Shown piece by piece: positions 24,701 to 33,668 of a stretch of 64,000 nt of DNA. The stretch comes from Dillenia suffruticosa. Lineage: Eukaryota; Streptophyta; Magnoliopsida; Dilleniales; Dilleniaceae. Position 1 is the first letter of the stretch; the number at the start of each line of letters is the position of its first letter. The notes under the pieces were generated by a model. It was not told the origin of the DNA. It saw only the letters and a list, made by a program, of their open reading frames with translations, and ran no database searches. The position numbers and the translations under genes were made by a program. The stretch spans positions 5,766,001-5,830,000 of the forward strand of contig JAVTVX010000010.1 in NCBI GenBank assembly GCA_033439265.1, in the 5' to 3' direction.

Positions 24701-27351
24701 ATAAATTTCAAAAAGCTTCTAGCATGGTAACAAAACTCTCACTAAATCTTCTAATGTAGAAGATAGAGGTATACAGCTTAAAAGTAGATCTGGTGCAAAA
24801 AGTTCACAGCTTTACTAAAAACCTTGCTTTCCACTTCAACTTCTTTATTTCTCCAGACCTCCCCTTTCTGTTTTGTACCTCTGTAACCCTTTCCCCTCTC
24901 CCCCTTGTACTTTTATACTCCACTTCCAGCACATATGTTTTAAAAAGGAAACATTTCAGGTGGCAGTCCCTTGTCCAACTATTTAAGGAATAAGGAAGGA
25001 GGTGTCATCCATGGTAGAGATAAATGATTATTAGGCTCTTCAAGCTTATCCTTAAGTAGAATTCTTAAGTTGCATTTGAGTCCAAAGATTCCTGTTATTG
25101 TTTTTAAGTCTTCTGCATCTAGCTTCTCAGGTATAAATGTGTTTTATTATGTACTTGATGTCTAGACCAAAGGATACTCTTAGTTTCCAACTTTTCCACT
25201 ATTCTATTGTTTTAAATTGTTTCCAAGTTGTATCTATATTCATATTGGTCAGATTATGTCTCAGAATGTGTTATAAGAATGGAAAACTTACAAGAGTAGC
25301 AAGTAAAAGAAGCCCAGGAAATATAGCACACTAAAAATGAATGAATAACTTGCACTAGTTGCAAGAGCAGAGCAAGGTTGGCTGAGATCTTTCCACCTGT
25401 TGCCACTGCAATTAGAGTAAACCAAGATTTAAGACACTAGCAAATAATGGGAATTTGTACGAGGTGGTAGCTAGATGGTTTAGGCTTCTAATGTCCTTTG
25501 CTTATGAGTTTGCCTATCGCAGTAGTTTGTATGTGAACAAAGATATTGTTGAGGATGGCTTTAACCAGCTATGCACTTTGCTGACACTATATTGACATTT
25601 TCACCCTAGTTGTCCAGTTTAGATCAAGTAGTTATTGCTTAATTTGAACATTTTGAAGTGACAGGAAATCCTTACAGTGATGCCTGGAAGAGATTATCTT
25701 GGTTGTGTCTTTTCCCTATATATATAAAACAAAATAAAAAGGAAAAAAATACTGGGGTTCAACTAATTTAATTAGACCTCTAGAACATCTGTAGCCTTTC
25801 AATTTCTTGTCCCTACCAATTCTTCAATCACATGAAATATTATATAAATCATGCTTGTGTCACATATGGTGGGCAGCAAGTGCCATTATTGATCCATTCC
25901 AGCAGAATATCCCAGCCCTCCCCCTCCCAAAAAAAAAATAAAAAAAGTAAATAAATATGCTTCTTTTCCCATTGTTTCAAGATGTTTAGTACATCATTGT
26001 TGTTAATTGAACTTACATGATATTTGGTTTACAACTCAGATGCCATGGGGATAATGACACTACATGTGCATATATTTGGCTCAAATATGCAATTTGCCCA
26101 ACTACTATTTAGTGTTCATTTTTGTACTTTCATTCCATGATGGTAGTACTTAAATGGACAGTAAATAAAATTAATAAAGTACCCCAATTTAAGAAATGTA
26201 GTACATATATTTAATTGTACAATTTTTTTGCTATTTAATTAGTCTACGGTTCTATATACTTTTATTATTGTTCATTTTTGTAGTACTGTCAATGGAAAAT
26301 TAGATGTGCAACAGCGGTGTTATTATTTCTATGGCAAATTATTGTTGAAAATTGTCGGTAATATTTTTTTGATGCTAGTGTTCCAAGGTGGAAATGATGT
26401 ATCCAAAAATTTCAGGGTAGTCCTGAATAATGTAGAATAATGATTTTGTTTTATTTTATATTATGTGATTTCTCTTCTGTTTTTTTTTTCCCATAAATAT
26501 ATGTGTTAAAATTTTTATTTACACAAAAATATTCAAAATTGTGAGATACTGGAGGCAGACCAAGAAAATTAGGGGAGCCACTTACCAAAATCATCAGAGA
26601 ACTCTTAAGAAAATTCAAAATTGAGTGTCAAGTATTATCCGCACTTGCTGATGTGTTGAACACCTAGTGAATATATAGTATGTATCTTATGTTTGAATGA
26701 ATTAAAGTTTTATTGTCTGACCATTGAAAGGTGCTACTTGTGATAGTATGGTTCATCTCAACACTTGTTACCCTACTTTAGTAGACATCATTAGTTAAGT
26801 ATATATGTATGTGATAGTTAAATAACATTTGATTTAGTTTTGGGTGCAAACTGTCGAAAGGTGCATTGTTTATGTTTACACTATCCTGCATTACAAATTT
26901 GACACACCTTGAAATTTTAGAAAGGGGATGATGTTTAAGCATAATAGTTTTAGGACAGGGTTGAAAACTTTTATTAAATAAAAAGAAACAAAATTTCCAT
27001 ATGTTCTCATATTCAGCGGTTTTCTAATTGTTAATAGGATATTATAATGCATGTGATGAAGTACTCAAATTTGTCACACTAATTAATCTGAATCTTGGTG
27101 AATTGGTGTTCAATCTTTACTGTCCTCAAACTACTGTCTCTGCCTTGTTATTTTCAAGAGGATATTCATTTGTTTTTGTAGTTTTCCATAGATTCTGAAT
27201 GCTTACATGGTATGCTTTGACTTGCAGGTGTTGGAGGTTGTTTATGATTAAATTATGGAATCATGGCCTGCTTGATGCTCGCACCATGAACAATTGCAAT
27301 ATAATTCTTGAACAGTGCCAAAATAATAATGTGGTTCACACAAATCTGTAG
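1081..27351 (+). CDS. EMF2: EMF2-like Polycomb (VEFS-box, Su(z)12 family) protein, N-terminus outside window
   Basis: Family role: EMF2/VRN2/FIS2 proteins are the Su(z)12 subunit of plant PRC2, partner of CLF/SWN, FIE and MSI1, which deposits H3K27me3 in the nucleus and represses flowering and other programmes. Seen here: exons 1081-1143, 1263-1378, 3697-3761, 11348-11400, 11489-11542, 11625-11684, 14296-14342, 14455-14588, 15257-15506, 16287-16335, 17135-17218, 21361-21440, 22103-22192 and 27228-27351, all with GT-AG borders and matching phases. They sum to 1269 nt (422 residues plus TAG) with no internal stop. A C2H2 finger lies at residues about 88-109 and a VEFS box at about 290-415. Arabidopsis EMF2 is about 630 residues, so roughly the first 200 or more are upstream of the window. 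The match runs colinear through finger, basic linker, MLQFAKTRK motif, acidic stretch and VEFS, favouring EMF2 over FIS2. It looks functional. Confidence 0.93.
1379..3696 (+). other. EMF2: Intron 2 of the EMF2-like gene (2.3 kb)
   Basis: Bounded by 'cggtaagc' and 'ttgtgtag'. The left 500 bp shows nothing specific. About 1890-3185 is a foldback DNA element (separate entry). The right 500 bp is AT-rich with no recognised feature. The reading frame at 3461-3793 runs through the exon at 3697-3761 but is otherwise intronic. Confidence 0.75.
1885..3190. mobile_element. Foldback, MULE-like non-autonomous DNA element in intron 2
   Basis: Left end 1888-2050 and right end 3015-3185 are imperfect inverted repeats. 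'cctcctatagttca' near 1895 pairs with the complement of 'tgaaccatagggggcc' near 3160. Further in, both ends have A-tracts, a 'catgttaaa' block, then a CT-rich block (left) against a GA-rich block (right). The inner region has short open frames, including a 67-residue frame starting with [13 protein letters not shown] at 2637. None matches a transposase I know. Long inverted ends with CT-rich inner flanks recall the gene-capturing elements at 57.8-61.6 kb. No target duplication was securely found, so the exact ends are uncertain. Confidence 0.5.
4542..4566. repeat. Poly-C tract (8 C, T, 16 C)
   Basis: A 25-base run of C broken by a single T and followed by an A-run. Such G-rich complements can be unstable or misassembled, so its exact length should not be trusted. 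Confidence 0.9.
5329..5646 (+). repeat. 5' LTR of a decayed Ty1/copia element in intron 3
   Basis: The segment starts TGTTGGATTG, ends GTGACA, and is followed directly by 'tggtattagagc'. This matches the initiator-Met tRNA primer site (usual form tggtatcagagc). About 318 bp is a normal copia LTR length. The start is inferred from the TG and length; no second LTR survives for comparison. Confidence 0.6.
5647..5658 (+). promoter_or_regulatory. Copia primer-binding site (initiator-Met tRNA type)
   Basis: 'tggtattagagc' directly follows the LTR CA end, with one change from the consensus. It fixes the LTR 3' border and the element's orientation. Confidence 0.75.
5787..6105 (+). pseudogene. Copia gag N-terminus joined to GAG-pre-integrase remnant
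   Basis: The frame starts [15 protein letters not shown] and reaches [15 protein letters not shown], the usual start of plant copia gag (UBN2 type). Near 6030-6100, in shifted frames, comes RTIGLAKE... then [11 protein letters not shown], a GAG-pre-integrase motif that normally lies after protease. Most of gag, the zinc knuckle and protease are therefore missing, and the join is a large internal deletion. The copy is not functional. Confidence 0.65.
6113..6590. repeat. About 29-bp minisatellite inside the copia element
   Basis: From 6113 to 6412 the unit 'catctccaattttt...gccttcattgc' repeats about eleven times with drift in length (26-31 bp) and sequence. More derived units with 'tcaaccctaat' continue to about 6590. 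Read on the minus strand it gives a repetitive open frame (6092-6283, [14 protein letters not shown] units). That frame comes from the repeat and is not a gene. Confidence 0.8.
6655..7165 (-). pseudogene. RTE LINE endonuclease N-terminal fragment, antisense
   Basis: Minus-strand frames give [18 protein letters not shown], then [21 protein letters not shown], then, after a stop and shifts, [16 protein letters not shown] and [11 protein letters not shown]. In order these match the apurinic endonuclease domain of plant RTE LINEs: N-terminal strand, the QE(A/T)K catalytic-Glu region, and SVYAPQ. At least one stop and one frameshift break it. It is the 5' part of an element, whereas the two sense copies at 1-600 and 9820-10270 are 3' parts. 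Confidence 0.7.
7264..7340. repeat. Direct tandem duplication of about 37 bp
   Basis: The segment 'caacaaattttctatgttta...cattttggttt' occurs twice back to back with almost no change. The near identity suggests a young slippage event inside old transposon sequence. Confidence 0.85.
7500..9570 (+). pseudogene. Decayed, rearranged Ty1/copia pol (integrase, RT, RNase H)
   Basis: In order: a short RT-start segment ([20 protein letters not shown], 7503-7600); an integrase C-terminal piece ([17 protein letters not shown], about 7610-7670); a proline-rich linker (about 7870-7930); the same RT-start segment again (8055-8150); then RT with [26 protein letters not shown] and a catalytic YVDD within [14 protein letters not shown] (about 8610-8640). 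RNase H follows, with [36 protein letters not shown] and a tail to LVDIFTKVL (about 9520). Several stops and frame changes break it. The YVDD box is intact but the element cannot be active. It runs in the EMF2 sense direction. Confidence 0.85.
9587..9726 (+). repeat. Three tandem copies of a ~47-bp unit at the copia 3' end
   Basis: The unit 'gttgtaaatatagaaa...tatggt(g/a)aacatt(g/a)a' occurs three times with a few changes. It starts where the 3' LTR should begin, just after a degraded polypurine-like 'gatatggagtg'. The unit may derive from the first bases of the 3' LTR; the rest of that LTR is not recognisable. Confidence 0.8.
9820..10270 (+). mobile_element. 3' end of an RTE-clade LINE (second sense copy)
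   Basis: Starts with [18 protein letters not shown], then in another frame [20 protein letters not shown] and [19 protein letters not shown], ending [11 protein letters not shown]. This is the C-terminal end of plant RTE reverse transcriptase. A short 3' UTR with 'ctctcaaaaggccgatccc' and a terminal (GTT)5 near 10254-10268 follow. It parallels the copy at 1-600. Frameshifts and stops make it dead. Confidence 0.85.
11256..11283. repeat. (CA)n microsatellite
   Basis: About 13 CA units in intron 3, some 65 bp upstream of the zinc-finger exon. Confidence 0.9.
11348..11684 (+). CDS. EMF2: EMF2-like exons 11348-11400, 11489-11542, 11625-11684 (C2H2 zinc finger and following strand)
   Basis: Exon 11348-11400 gives [18 protein letters not shown]. 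Exon 11489-11542 gives [18 protein letters not shown]. Exon 11625-11684 gives [20 protein letters not shown]. Cys-x2-Cys in the first and His-x4-His in the second form one C2H2 finger (C-x2-C-x12-H-x4-H), split by an 88-bp intron. This finger is the signature of Su(z)12-family proteins. The donor after FEFW is a non-optimal 'gtcggt'. A better-looking 'gtaaac' four bases on would break the frame at the next exon, so the weaker donor is chosen. Confidence 0.93.
11685..14295 (+). other. EMF2: Intron 6 of the EMF2-like gene (2.6 kb)
   Basis: AT-rich, between 'gaggtcagag' and 'ctgtttag'. An (AAC)6 run at about 13127-13146, followed by 'tgaccctaagcc', looks like the reversed tail of an RTE LINE, but too little remains to be sure. 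A CT-rich patch lies near 13790-13935. Nothing else is recognised. Confidence 0.6.
14296..17218 (+). CDS. EMF2: EMF2-like exons 14296-14342, 14455-14588, 15257-15506, 16287-16335, 17135-17218 (linker to acidic region)
   Basis: These exons give [16 protein letters not shown]; a basic [17 protein letters not shown] stretch (possible nuclear localisation, inferred); a variable Ser/Ala-rich region ending [35 protein letters not shown]; and [20 protein letters not shown] with DFEDRR. The last piece is the conserved acidic entry to the VEFS box. The 250-nt exon is the largest and least conserved. Introns 14343-14454, 14589-15256, 15507-16286 and 16336-17134 show no recognised insert. Confidence 0.92.
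17870..19090. repeat. Degenerate CT/A-rich short-period array
   Basis: For about 1.2 kb the sequence alternates blocks like 'ttctctctaaaa', 'aaactaaacatatt' and 'ggttttaa' at irregular 25-45-bp spacing. The strand asymmetry is strong: CT runs are always on the + strand. It looks like an old minisatellite blurred by substitutions rather than simple AT-rich DNA. It has no coding potential. Confidence 0.55.
20470..20680 (-). pseudogene. L1-type LINE C-terminal fragment, antisense
   Basis: On the minus strand this reads [20 protein letters not shown], then [15 protein letters not shown]. The W-CIW-(K/R)E-N pattern is common near the C-terminus of plant L1-type reverse transcriptases. Only about 45 residues match the pattern, so the call is tentative. 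Confidence 0.35.
21361..27351 (+). CDS. EMF2: EMF2-like exons 21361-21440, 22103-22192, 27228-27351 (VEFS box and stop)
   Basis: The exons give [20 protein letters not shown], then [20 protein letters not shown], then [20 protein letters not shown] and [14 protein letters not shown] before TAG at 27349-27351. This is the C-terminal VEFS box, which in the family contacts the catalytic Enhancer-of-zeste subunit. Key aromatic positions (MHLWN, IPWACE, CWRLF, LWNHG) are present and phases agree. The last intron (22193-27227) is 5 kb. Confidence 0.95.
22193..27227 (+). other. EMF2: Last intron of the EMF2-like gene (5 kb)
   Basis: Runs from 'tggtaagttt' to 'cttgcag'. It is AT-rich throughout, with no open frame over about 65 codons that means anything. 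I saw no LTR, inverted ends or transposase motif. Its length suggests old insertions that can no longer be recognised by eye. Confidence 0.55.
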
Positions 27352-27720
27352 TGGCAGAAGTTTGACCCAGTGCAATTAGACAAAAGGTTGATACAGGCAA
27401 AGGAAAACGCATTATTCTTGACTCATCATTCGCATCCTAATAATTCTTCTTCACCACTGCCCTTTTGTCTATGCTGCTCCTTTTGTTTTGCTTATGGCAG
27501 ACTAAGTGGTTGGGAAAGAGAAACATGGGCAGGAGGCCTTCTCCAATATTTTGCTGTAACCTTTGTTTCTCAAGCGAGTCATTTACCATGAACTCCCTGT
27601 TTAAGGATCGTTTTACTCTTCTGAAGTATTTGATTTTAGTTGTCAGCCCAAGCATAAACAATGTTATATGGACTTTGTTCCAGTCGCTAATGACACCAAA
27701 TGGATTTCACCGTCAAGGTA
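27352..27720 (+). other. EMF2: Probable 3' UTR of the EMF2-like gene
   Basis: The sequence after the stop is less AT-rich than the flanks. A possible donor, 'caaggtaaattc', lies at about 27716-27727, so the UTR may be spliced. No clear AATAAA signal was seen. The transcript end is not fixed from sequence alone. Confidence 0.4.
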
Positions 27721-28106
27721 AATTCTAATTACTTTATAGAGGTTTCCCCGTCTTTCCTTCCCAAATTTATGTCCATTTGCATGTCCTGGTTTCTGCATCA
27801 TCTCCTACTATATAGGCCATTTTGGTAGAATATTATGCCTGCATGGCCATAGGGCATGTCTGATTTAGGGTAAAGGATGCTTCATGCTAGAAAATAGGTC
27901 GCTAGACACAGTAGTTATGTGGAGCTTCTTTGCATTGAAGTGGGGACATTATTACCCTCGAATAGGGTATTATTTCCACCCTATTTTTAGGTACAGCAAC
28001 TTCATGATATTTGTATCAAAACTCTTGTGAGCTAGTAGGTGTTGCAATACTGAATTTCATCATAAAATTGTGTTAGAATGTGTTGAACCTAGTAATGAGT
28101 TTTGCC

Positions 28107-28216
28107 ATTTTTTTTTTTTTTTGTTACACAAGGATTCAAACTCTAGATCTCAGGATTGGGAGAGGGGATTGTGACCACTAAAGTGTCCTCTCGGGGATAA
28201 TGCACACTCAAAAGAT
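28107..28216 (-). mobile_element. tRNA-derived SINE, copy 1
   Basis: On the minus strand the segment has 'ttagtggtcacaat', then 'agagtttgaatcc' (pol III B-box-like), 'ttgtgtaac', and an A-tail of about 15. It aligns along its length with the segment at 33555-33668 on the plus strand. A B-box near the 3' part, a poly-A tail and two dispersed copies support a SINE. The tRNA of origin is not identified. Confidence 0.55.
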
Positions 28217-31200
28217 ATTGATTTGCATAATCCCAATGAATGAAGACTAGTTAGAAAATTTGGAAACCATTTATGAAATTTCTATGAAAGCTCCACTTTG
28301 CAGTCAAATTGAGAGAGAATATTAGAAAGAAATGCCTGTCAGAAATTTCATGAATCTTTCATTGGAAAGCTTTCCTGGTTCATTTACCAGGAAATAAAAA
28401 AAAAAAAAAAAAAATTAGACGAGATTGCAATAATGACTTGAAAACAAGCATAAAGTTTAAGGAAAACGGGAAGCTCGTCAAAGAGTGATTTATATATACA
28501 TAAACCTTATTTGAGTGTATGGATCGGCATCAATTTGTAATGGCATTTTACAAAGCTTGATATGAACCACTTTTGGTATTGCATACCCGACACACACGGT
28601 GGATCCCCCCTCCCTCCCTAGTCCAAAATATAGAATTTAATTTCTTTTCCTTCTTCCTCGACTCTCTTTCCGGCAATGATAACGTATAATCGCACTCGTG
28701 AATCTCTGTGCAATTGGCATCTTATTCTCAATGATGGAGAATGGTTTCTGATTATTTTGTTCGTTTAGACTTAAAACACGATTCATTCCAATCCAAGCAT
28801 AGAGTATTCAAACCACACAATTAACAATTTAATAATATAAGTGCAAAACATTTATATTTGAGATAACAAGAATCAAACAATGATACCCGTCTACGCCTCT
28901 CCTATAAAACACACTACAAGATGAACAAGGTAGAGAAACATTTGAATCATCATGAACTTCAACATAATGAAGATACATCATAGCCATGTCAATGAAAGTC
29001 AAATGAAACATTTATTCATACAACGACATAAAATATATAATTACAGTATGATAAAATTTATGAGGTAATCGATGAAACATTGTAAGTGCATACAATAATC
29101 TAAACTATATAATCCATAAATTTATGCTTTCGTTGTCAAGATTAATACTCAAAAACAATATGTGATAAGAATCAAGAAAGATACGATCAAAATAGGTTCT
29201 CAAGAATTACCACCTTTGAAGCCTTAACCCCCAACTTGATATTGATTTCCTCCATCATCAGGTTTACATCTTCTCCATCTTTAAAAGATCTCTTTATTTT
29301 CTACATTTAATCCTCTCTCTCTCTCTCTTTCTCATGCCCGACCCACCCGTCTAGCACGTAACAACTGCTGCGTTACCTCGAAACACATGTAAACCTCACT
29401 CCGTGTTCTGAGATACTATAAGGCATTCCAATATCCACTATTTTCCAAAATAATATAACCATAAAAATAAATCAGCATGCATTCATTCGCAAAATCAAAG
29501 AACTAGTGCGGTCTAAATCTGCTAAAAAACATGCATGCATGGAGTCAACTCCGCTGTTCAAATCAAATCCACTGAGTATAAACAAGTCTCTACTCAAGAG
29601 ATCCACATAAAAATCCTCCAAAACAATTCTCAAAGAAAATTCAAGAAAAAAAAAGTCCTCATTTTAAGTATACAAACCATAATCAGGTTCCAAACTCAAA
29701 TAAATATAGTACAAAATAAGTTTTCCAAATAATTACACAGTATGTCTCCTCTTGGGTCCATTAATACCTCAATTCAAAAGAAAACTATTATCCGAAAAAG
29801 TTTAATAAAACAATATTATACCAATCTAGCACTATGTGTCTATGAGTCTCGACTAATCTTCCTCTGTGAAAATAGAAGCAGGAGGGATGAGTATTAAATA
29901 TACCCAGTGAGTGAGATACAAATTGTACAAAAATAAAATGTGTAATAGATATATTAATTGTATATATTTCAAAGTATTGTTTCCAAAATCATCATAATTC
30001 ACAATTGTTATAATTCAATTTTATATGTATCTAATTATTTTATATTTTTAAACACGGGTGAACCACAATCACTGTTTCCAACAAAAATCTATCACGACCA
30101 AGGATGGAACCACCAAAAGTTTTAATAATTTTTATGTTTTAAAAATGTTCTCATCTTTGACGTTATCTGTGGGTTCTCATCGGAGGTGCGTCCAACTATC
30201 CCACGCCTGTGGGTACTTTATCCTGCCATGAATGTACTGTACGTGCCTCGACGTACCGTACGTGTTCGACTATATCTGATGGTCTACCAACTTCATTACG
30301 TCACCCCGTCGGGTGGCTCCGTAGCGGGAAATGACTAGTAATCCGATAGGGGTTCAGATTCTCACCCCAGACCAATCATAGCACAATTTCTCAAAATCGT
30401 AAATCAAATTCATATGCCATTCATTCTAACAATTTCTCAATAATAATCATTATATTAATGGATTCAATATCAACAAATTCATATGTCACATTTATTCATT
30501 CAAAACATATAGAATATATAAGAATTCAAAATTCAATCACCGGGATATTCCACACACACTTAATCATTTAAATCCAAATTTTAAAAATCATTTAAAAAAT
30601 TCAATAAAAACATTTTTCTTATTTAAATATAATTATGAAATCACTCACTTTTTTGGAGGGTGAATACTCTTAATCCACAATCAATCCAAGACAATCTCTT
30701 CTTGGATTTCAATTGAATTATTCTAAAGTAATAAATATAAATTTGACATTAAATCATGTTTATAATAAAGCTTTATGAGTTTCCCCAAACTTAGCACAAC
30801 CCTAATTTCTCAAATCCATGATTTTATGTTCTAATTCCATCAACCACATGCCATTTGCATTTATATACTATTTGCAAACATAATTTTCCCAAATCTCACA
30901 TTTATAAACCCTAAATTTAATTTTCCCAAGTTTCATATTTCCAAAACTTAACATAAATGTTAAAACAAGTAAGGTAAACTCAAATCTAAAATGAGAGGGA
31001 AGTATTACCTCTAGGAAATCTACAAATTTTGTCCAACATTAATTTTGTCCAAAGCCCTAAATTTCTCTCTACAAATATCCCAAATTCTAAGTATAAAAAT
31101 CAAATTCATGAATAGTGGAACTAAATCTATAAAAATGAAGGGAAAATTACCTTAATTTGTGTTTGGATCGAATCTTGAACGTTGCATTTCAAAAACCCTA

Positions 31201-32738
31201 GATTTTCTCCTTGTTGCGCAAACCCCAGTTTTCTCCTATAACTACCTTCATTCACGAGTTTGCTTGAAGGTTTAAAAGGTTTAGGGAGTGGGTTTAGTGA
31301 GGGTGAAATGGATTTCAAGAGAGATTGAGAGAGTTAGAGTGTGTCGAGAGAGAGAATGAGAGAGTTCGAGAAAGGAGGAGAAGAGGGAGAGAGAGTAGAG
31401 ATCGATTTGGGAAAGTGAAGGCTCACTCTAAGCCTTTTTAATATGTGACGTGTAATTCTCCTCTTGATTTCAAGTTTTATTCCACTTTGATTGTTCCTTT
31501 TTGTCATTTCGCATCTTTTCACACTCATGAGTCGACTTGCAATATAGCACAAGTCGACTTGTGTGACTCAGATCTTTAGAAACCAAGTTTGTTTGTTGTC
31601 CAACAAGTAGCTTTGATCTTTGTTTTATCGGGTTCTCAAGTCGACTTGAATATAGCTCAAGGTGACCCAAATTTTTTATTTTGTAACTCACAAATCGTCT
31701 CACTTCTTTGGTGAGTCACCTTACTTCACTGCAGACATGTTTTTCTGTGAGTTAAATTGGCGAGTTGGCTTGTGCTAGCTACAAGCAGCTTTATAGACAC
31801 ATAATCAGGAAACATAAGTTGACTTGTCATTGGGCAAAGTCAACCTACCTATATGTAGGTTGGCCTACCTATGTGCAGAGTTAACGATTCTGAGACTTAA
31901 TCTCCTCAGGTCACCTTGGCACTCCTTAGGTCGCCTTGGTGGTTTTTATACTTAACCAAATTTCAATTTTTGAGCTCCAAGTCGTATTATCATGGGTCAA
32001 GTTGACTTGTCTTCACTTAATTGATTCCAAATAAGTTTTAATTGTTCCAAATTATTATCAAAACATATTTTTCTCTAAATAAAATTTTATAAAACCTTCA
32101 TTGATGAGTCAAAATCAATTAGTTAGTCAAAAATTTGGTGAAAATTTTTCTAACACTGAATTTTCGGTGTTATACTCTCTCTCTCAATTAGGAAAGAATT
32201 TAAAACCCAAACATGTTCTTTACCTCTTCCAAAGTGTTATTTGATTCCCACTCTTTTTTCTTCAGATTTTTCTCCTCTTCTATGTCTATACAACTTTGGC
32301 AGATGCTGTAAAGCTCTGGGTTATCAACTTCCATGGTGATTTTGGTGACTTGGAGGTAAGGTTTTTCTCAAGGAATGGAGAATTTCTTGGACACCAAAAG
32401 AAGGGTGAAGAGAATGAACTAAAGAGCTCGAGAGGCTTCCTTTTTAAGTGCTTACATGCATATAGGTCGCATCACTAATAATATGAGTTGTTCAGGGTGT
32501 GTAAACTGCCCACGGATACCATGGGGCCTTCACTATCAGTTTGAAATACTTGGTTAGTTTGAGGTCATTGAAGGACTTGGGGTTAGTGAGTTTTGACGGT
32601 AACGAAAGCAAGGTGTTTGCTTGTTATTCTTCATAATCTAACGGTAGTATTCTTTAAACTATTTCATACTTTCTCTTTTTCAACACTTTAGCTCTTATTT
32701 TATCTTATACTCATTCTCAACAGTTGTCACTTATTGTT
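28217..32738. other. Intergenic region with an unclassified, possibly LTR-derived repeat
   Basis: No gene is seen. The block at about 30060-30370 has unusually high GC for the area and a patterned text ('gtaccgtacgtg', 'ccccgtcgggtggctcc'). The block at about 31180-31440 resembles a minus-strand 5' leader with GA-rich runs. About 31520-32000 repeats 'aagtcgacttg' and close variants. The right edge has 'gaattttcggtgttata' near 32157. The style suggests a large non-coding LTR element on the minus strand, but I could not match two ends. A single possible exon-like stretch at 32300-32355 was not identified. Confidence 0.3.
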
Positions 32739-33177
<439 letters not shown>

Positions 33178-33554
33178 TGTTGTTTGGATTACAAATTAGA
33201 CATATGTGTGTGTGTATATAACCCTTTTATATAGTTGATTATACAGAGAAGAGTATCTAATATTTCTTAATTCTCTCTTTTTTTCTCAATAGCAACAAAT
33301 GGGAGTAATCTTCTCACCAACAACTATTAAATAAATCAAAGTTGATAATAGAATGTAAACATGGTGCGTTGAATCAATTGAGTGCTTCAATCGGGGATCT
33401 ATGTATAGTCAACCCACATAAAGTTATGTTTTTCTCATCGAGCAAATCGTTCAATATCTACAAATATATAATCTTTAAAGTACCTAAATATATTAATTAA
33501 TGACACTCTTCAAGATATCCAAAAGTAGGCCCAAAACTCTTGCCTCTTATCTCT
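33178..33554. other. AT-rich intergenic stretch, nothing recognised
   Basis: I see nothing beyond a short (GT)n run near 33205-33217. Confidence 0.5.
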
Positions 33555-33668
33555 TCTTATGGTATATTAGATGGGATGTCGTCAAGACGGCAATTTGGTG
33601 ATCACGATTTTTCTTCCTAACTCTAATATTTAGGGTTTGAATCCTTATATAACAAAAAAAAATATATA
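33555..33668 (+). mobile_element. tRNA-derived SINE, copy 2
   Basis: Contains 'tttggtgatcacgat', 'tagggtttgaatcc' (B-box-like, close to ggttcgaatcc), 'ttatataac' and an A9 tail. It parallels the minus-strand segment at 28107-28216 over about 90 bp with scattered differences. Confidence 0.6.
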
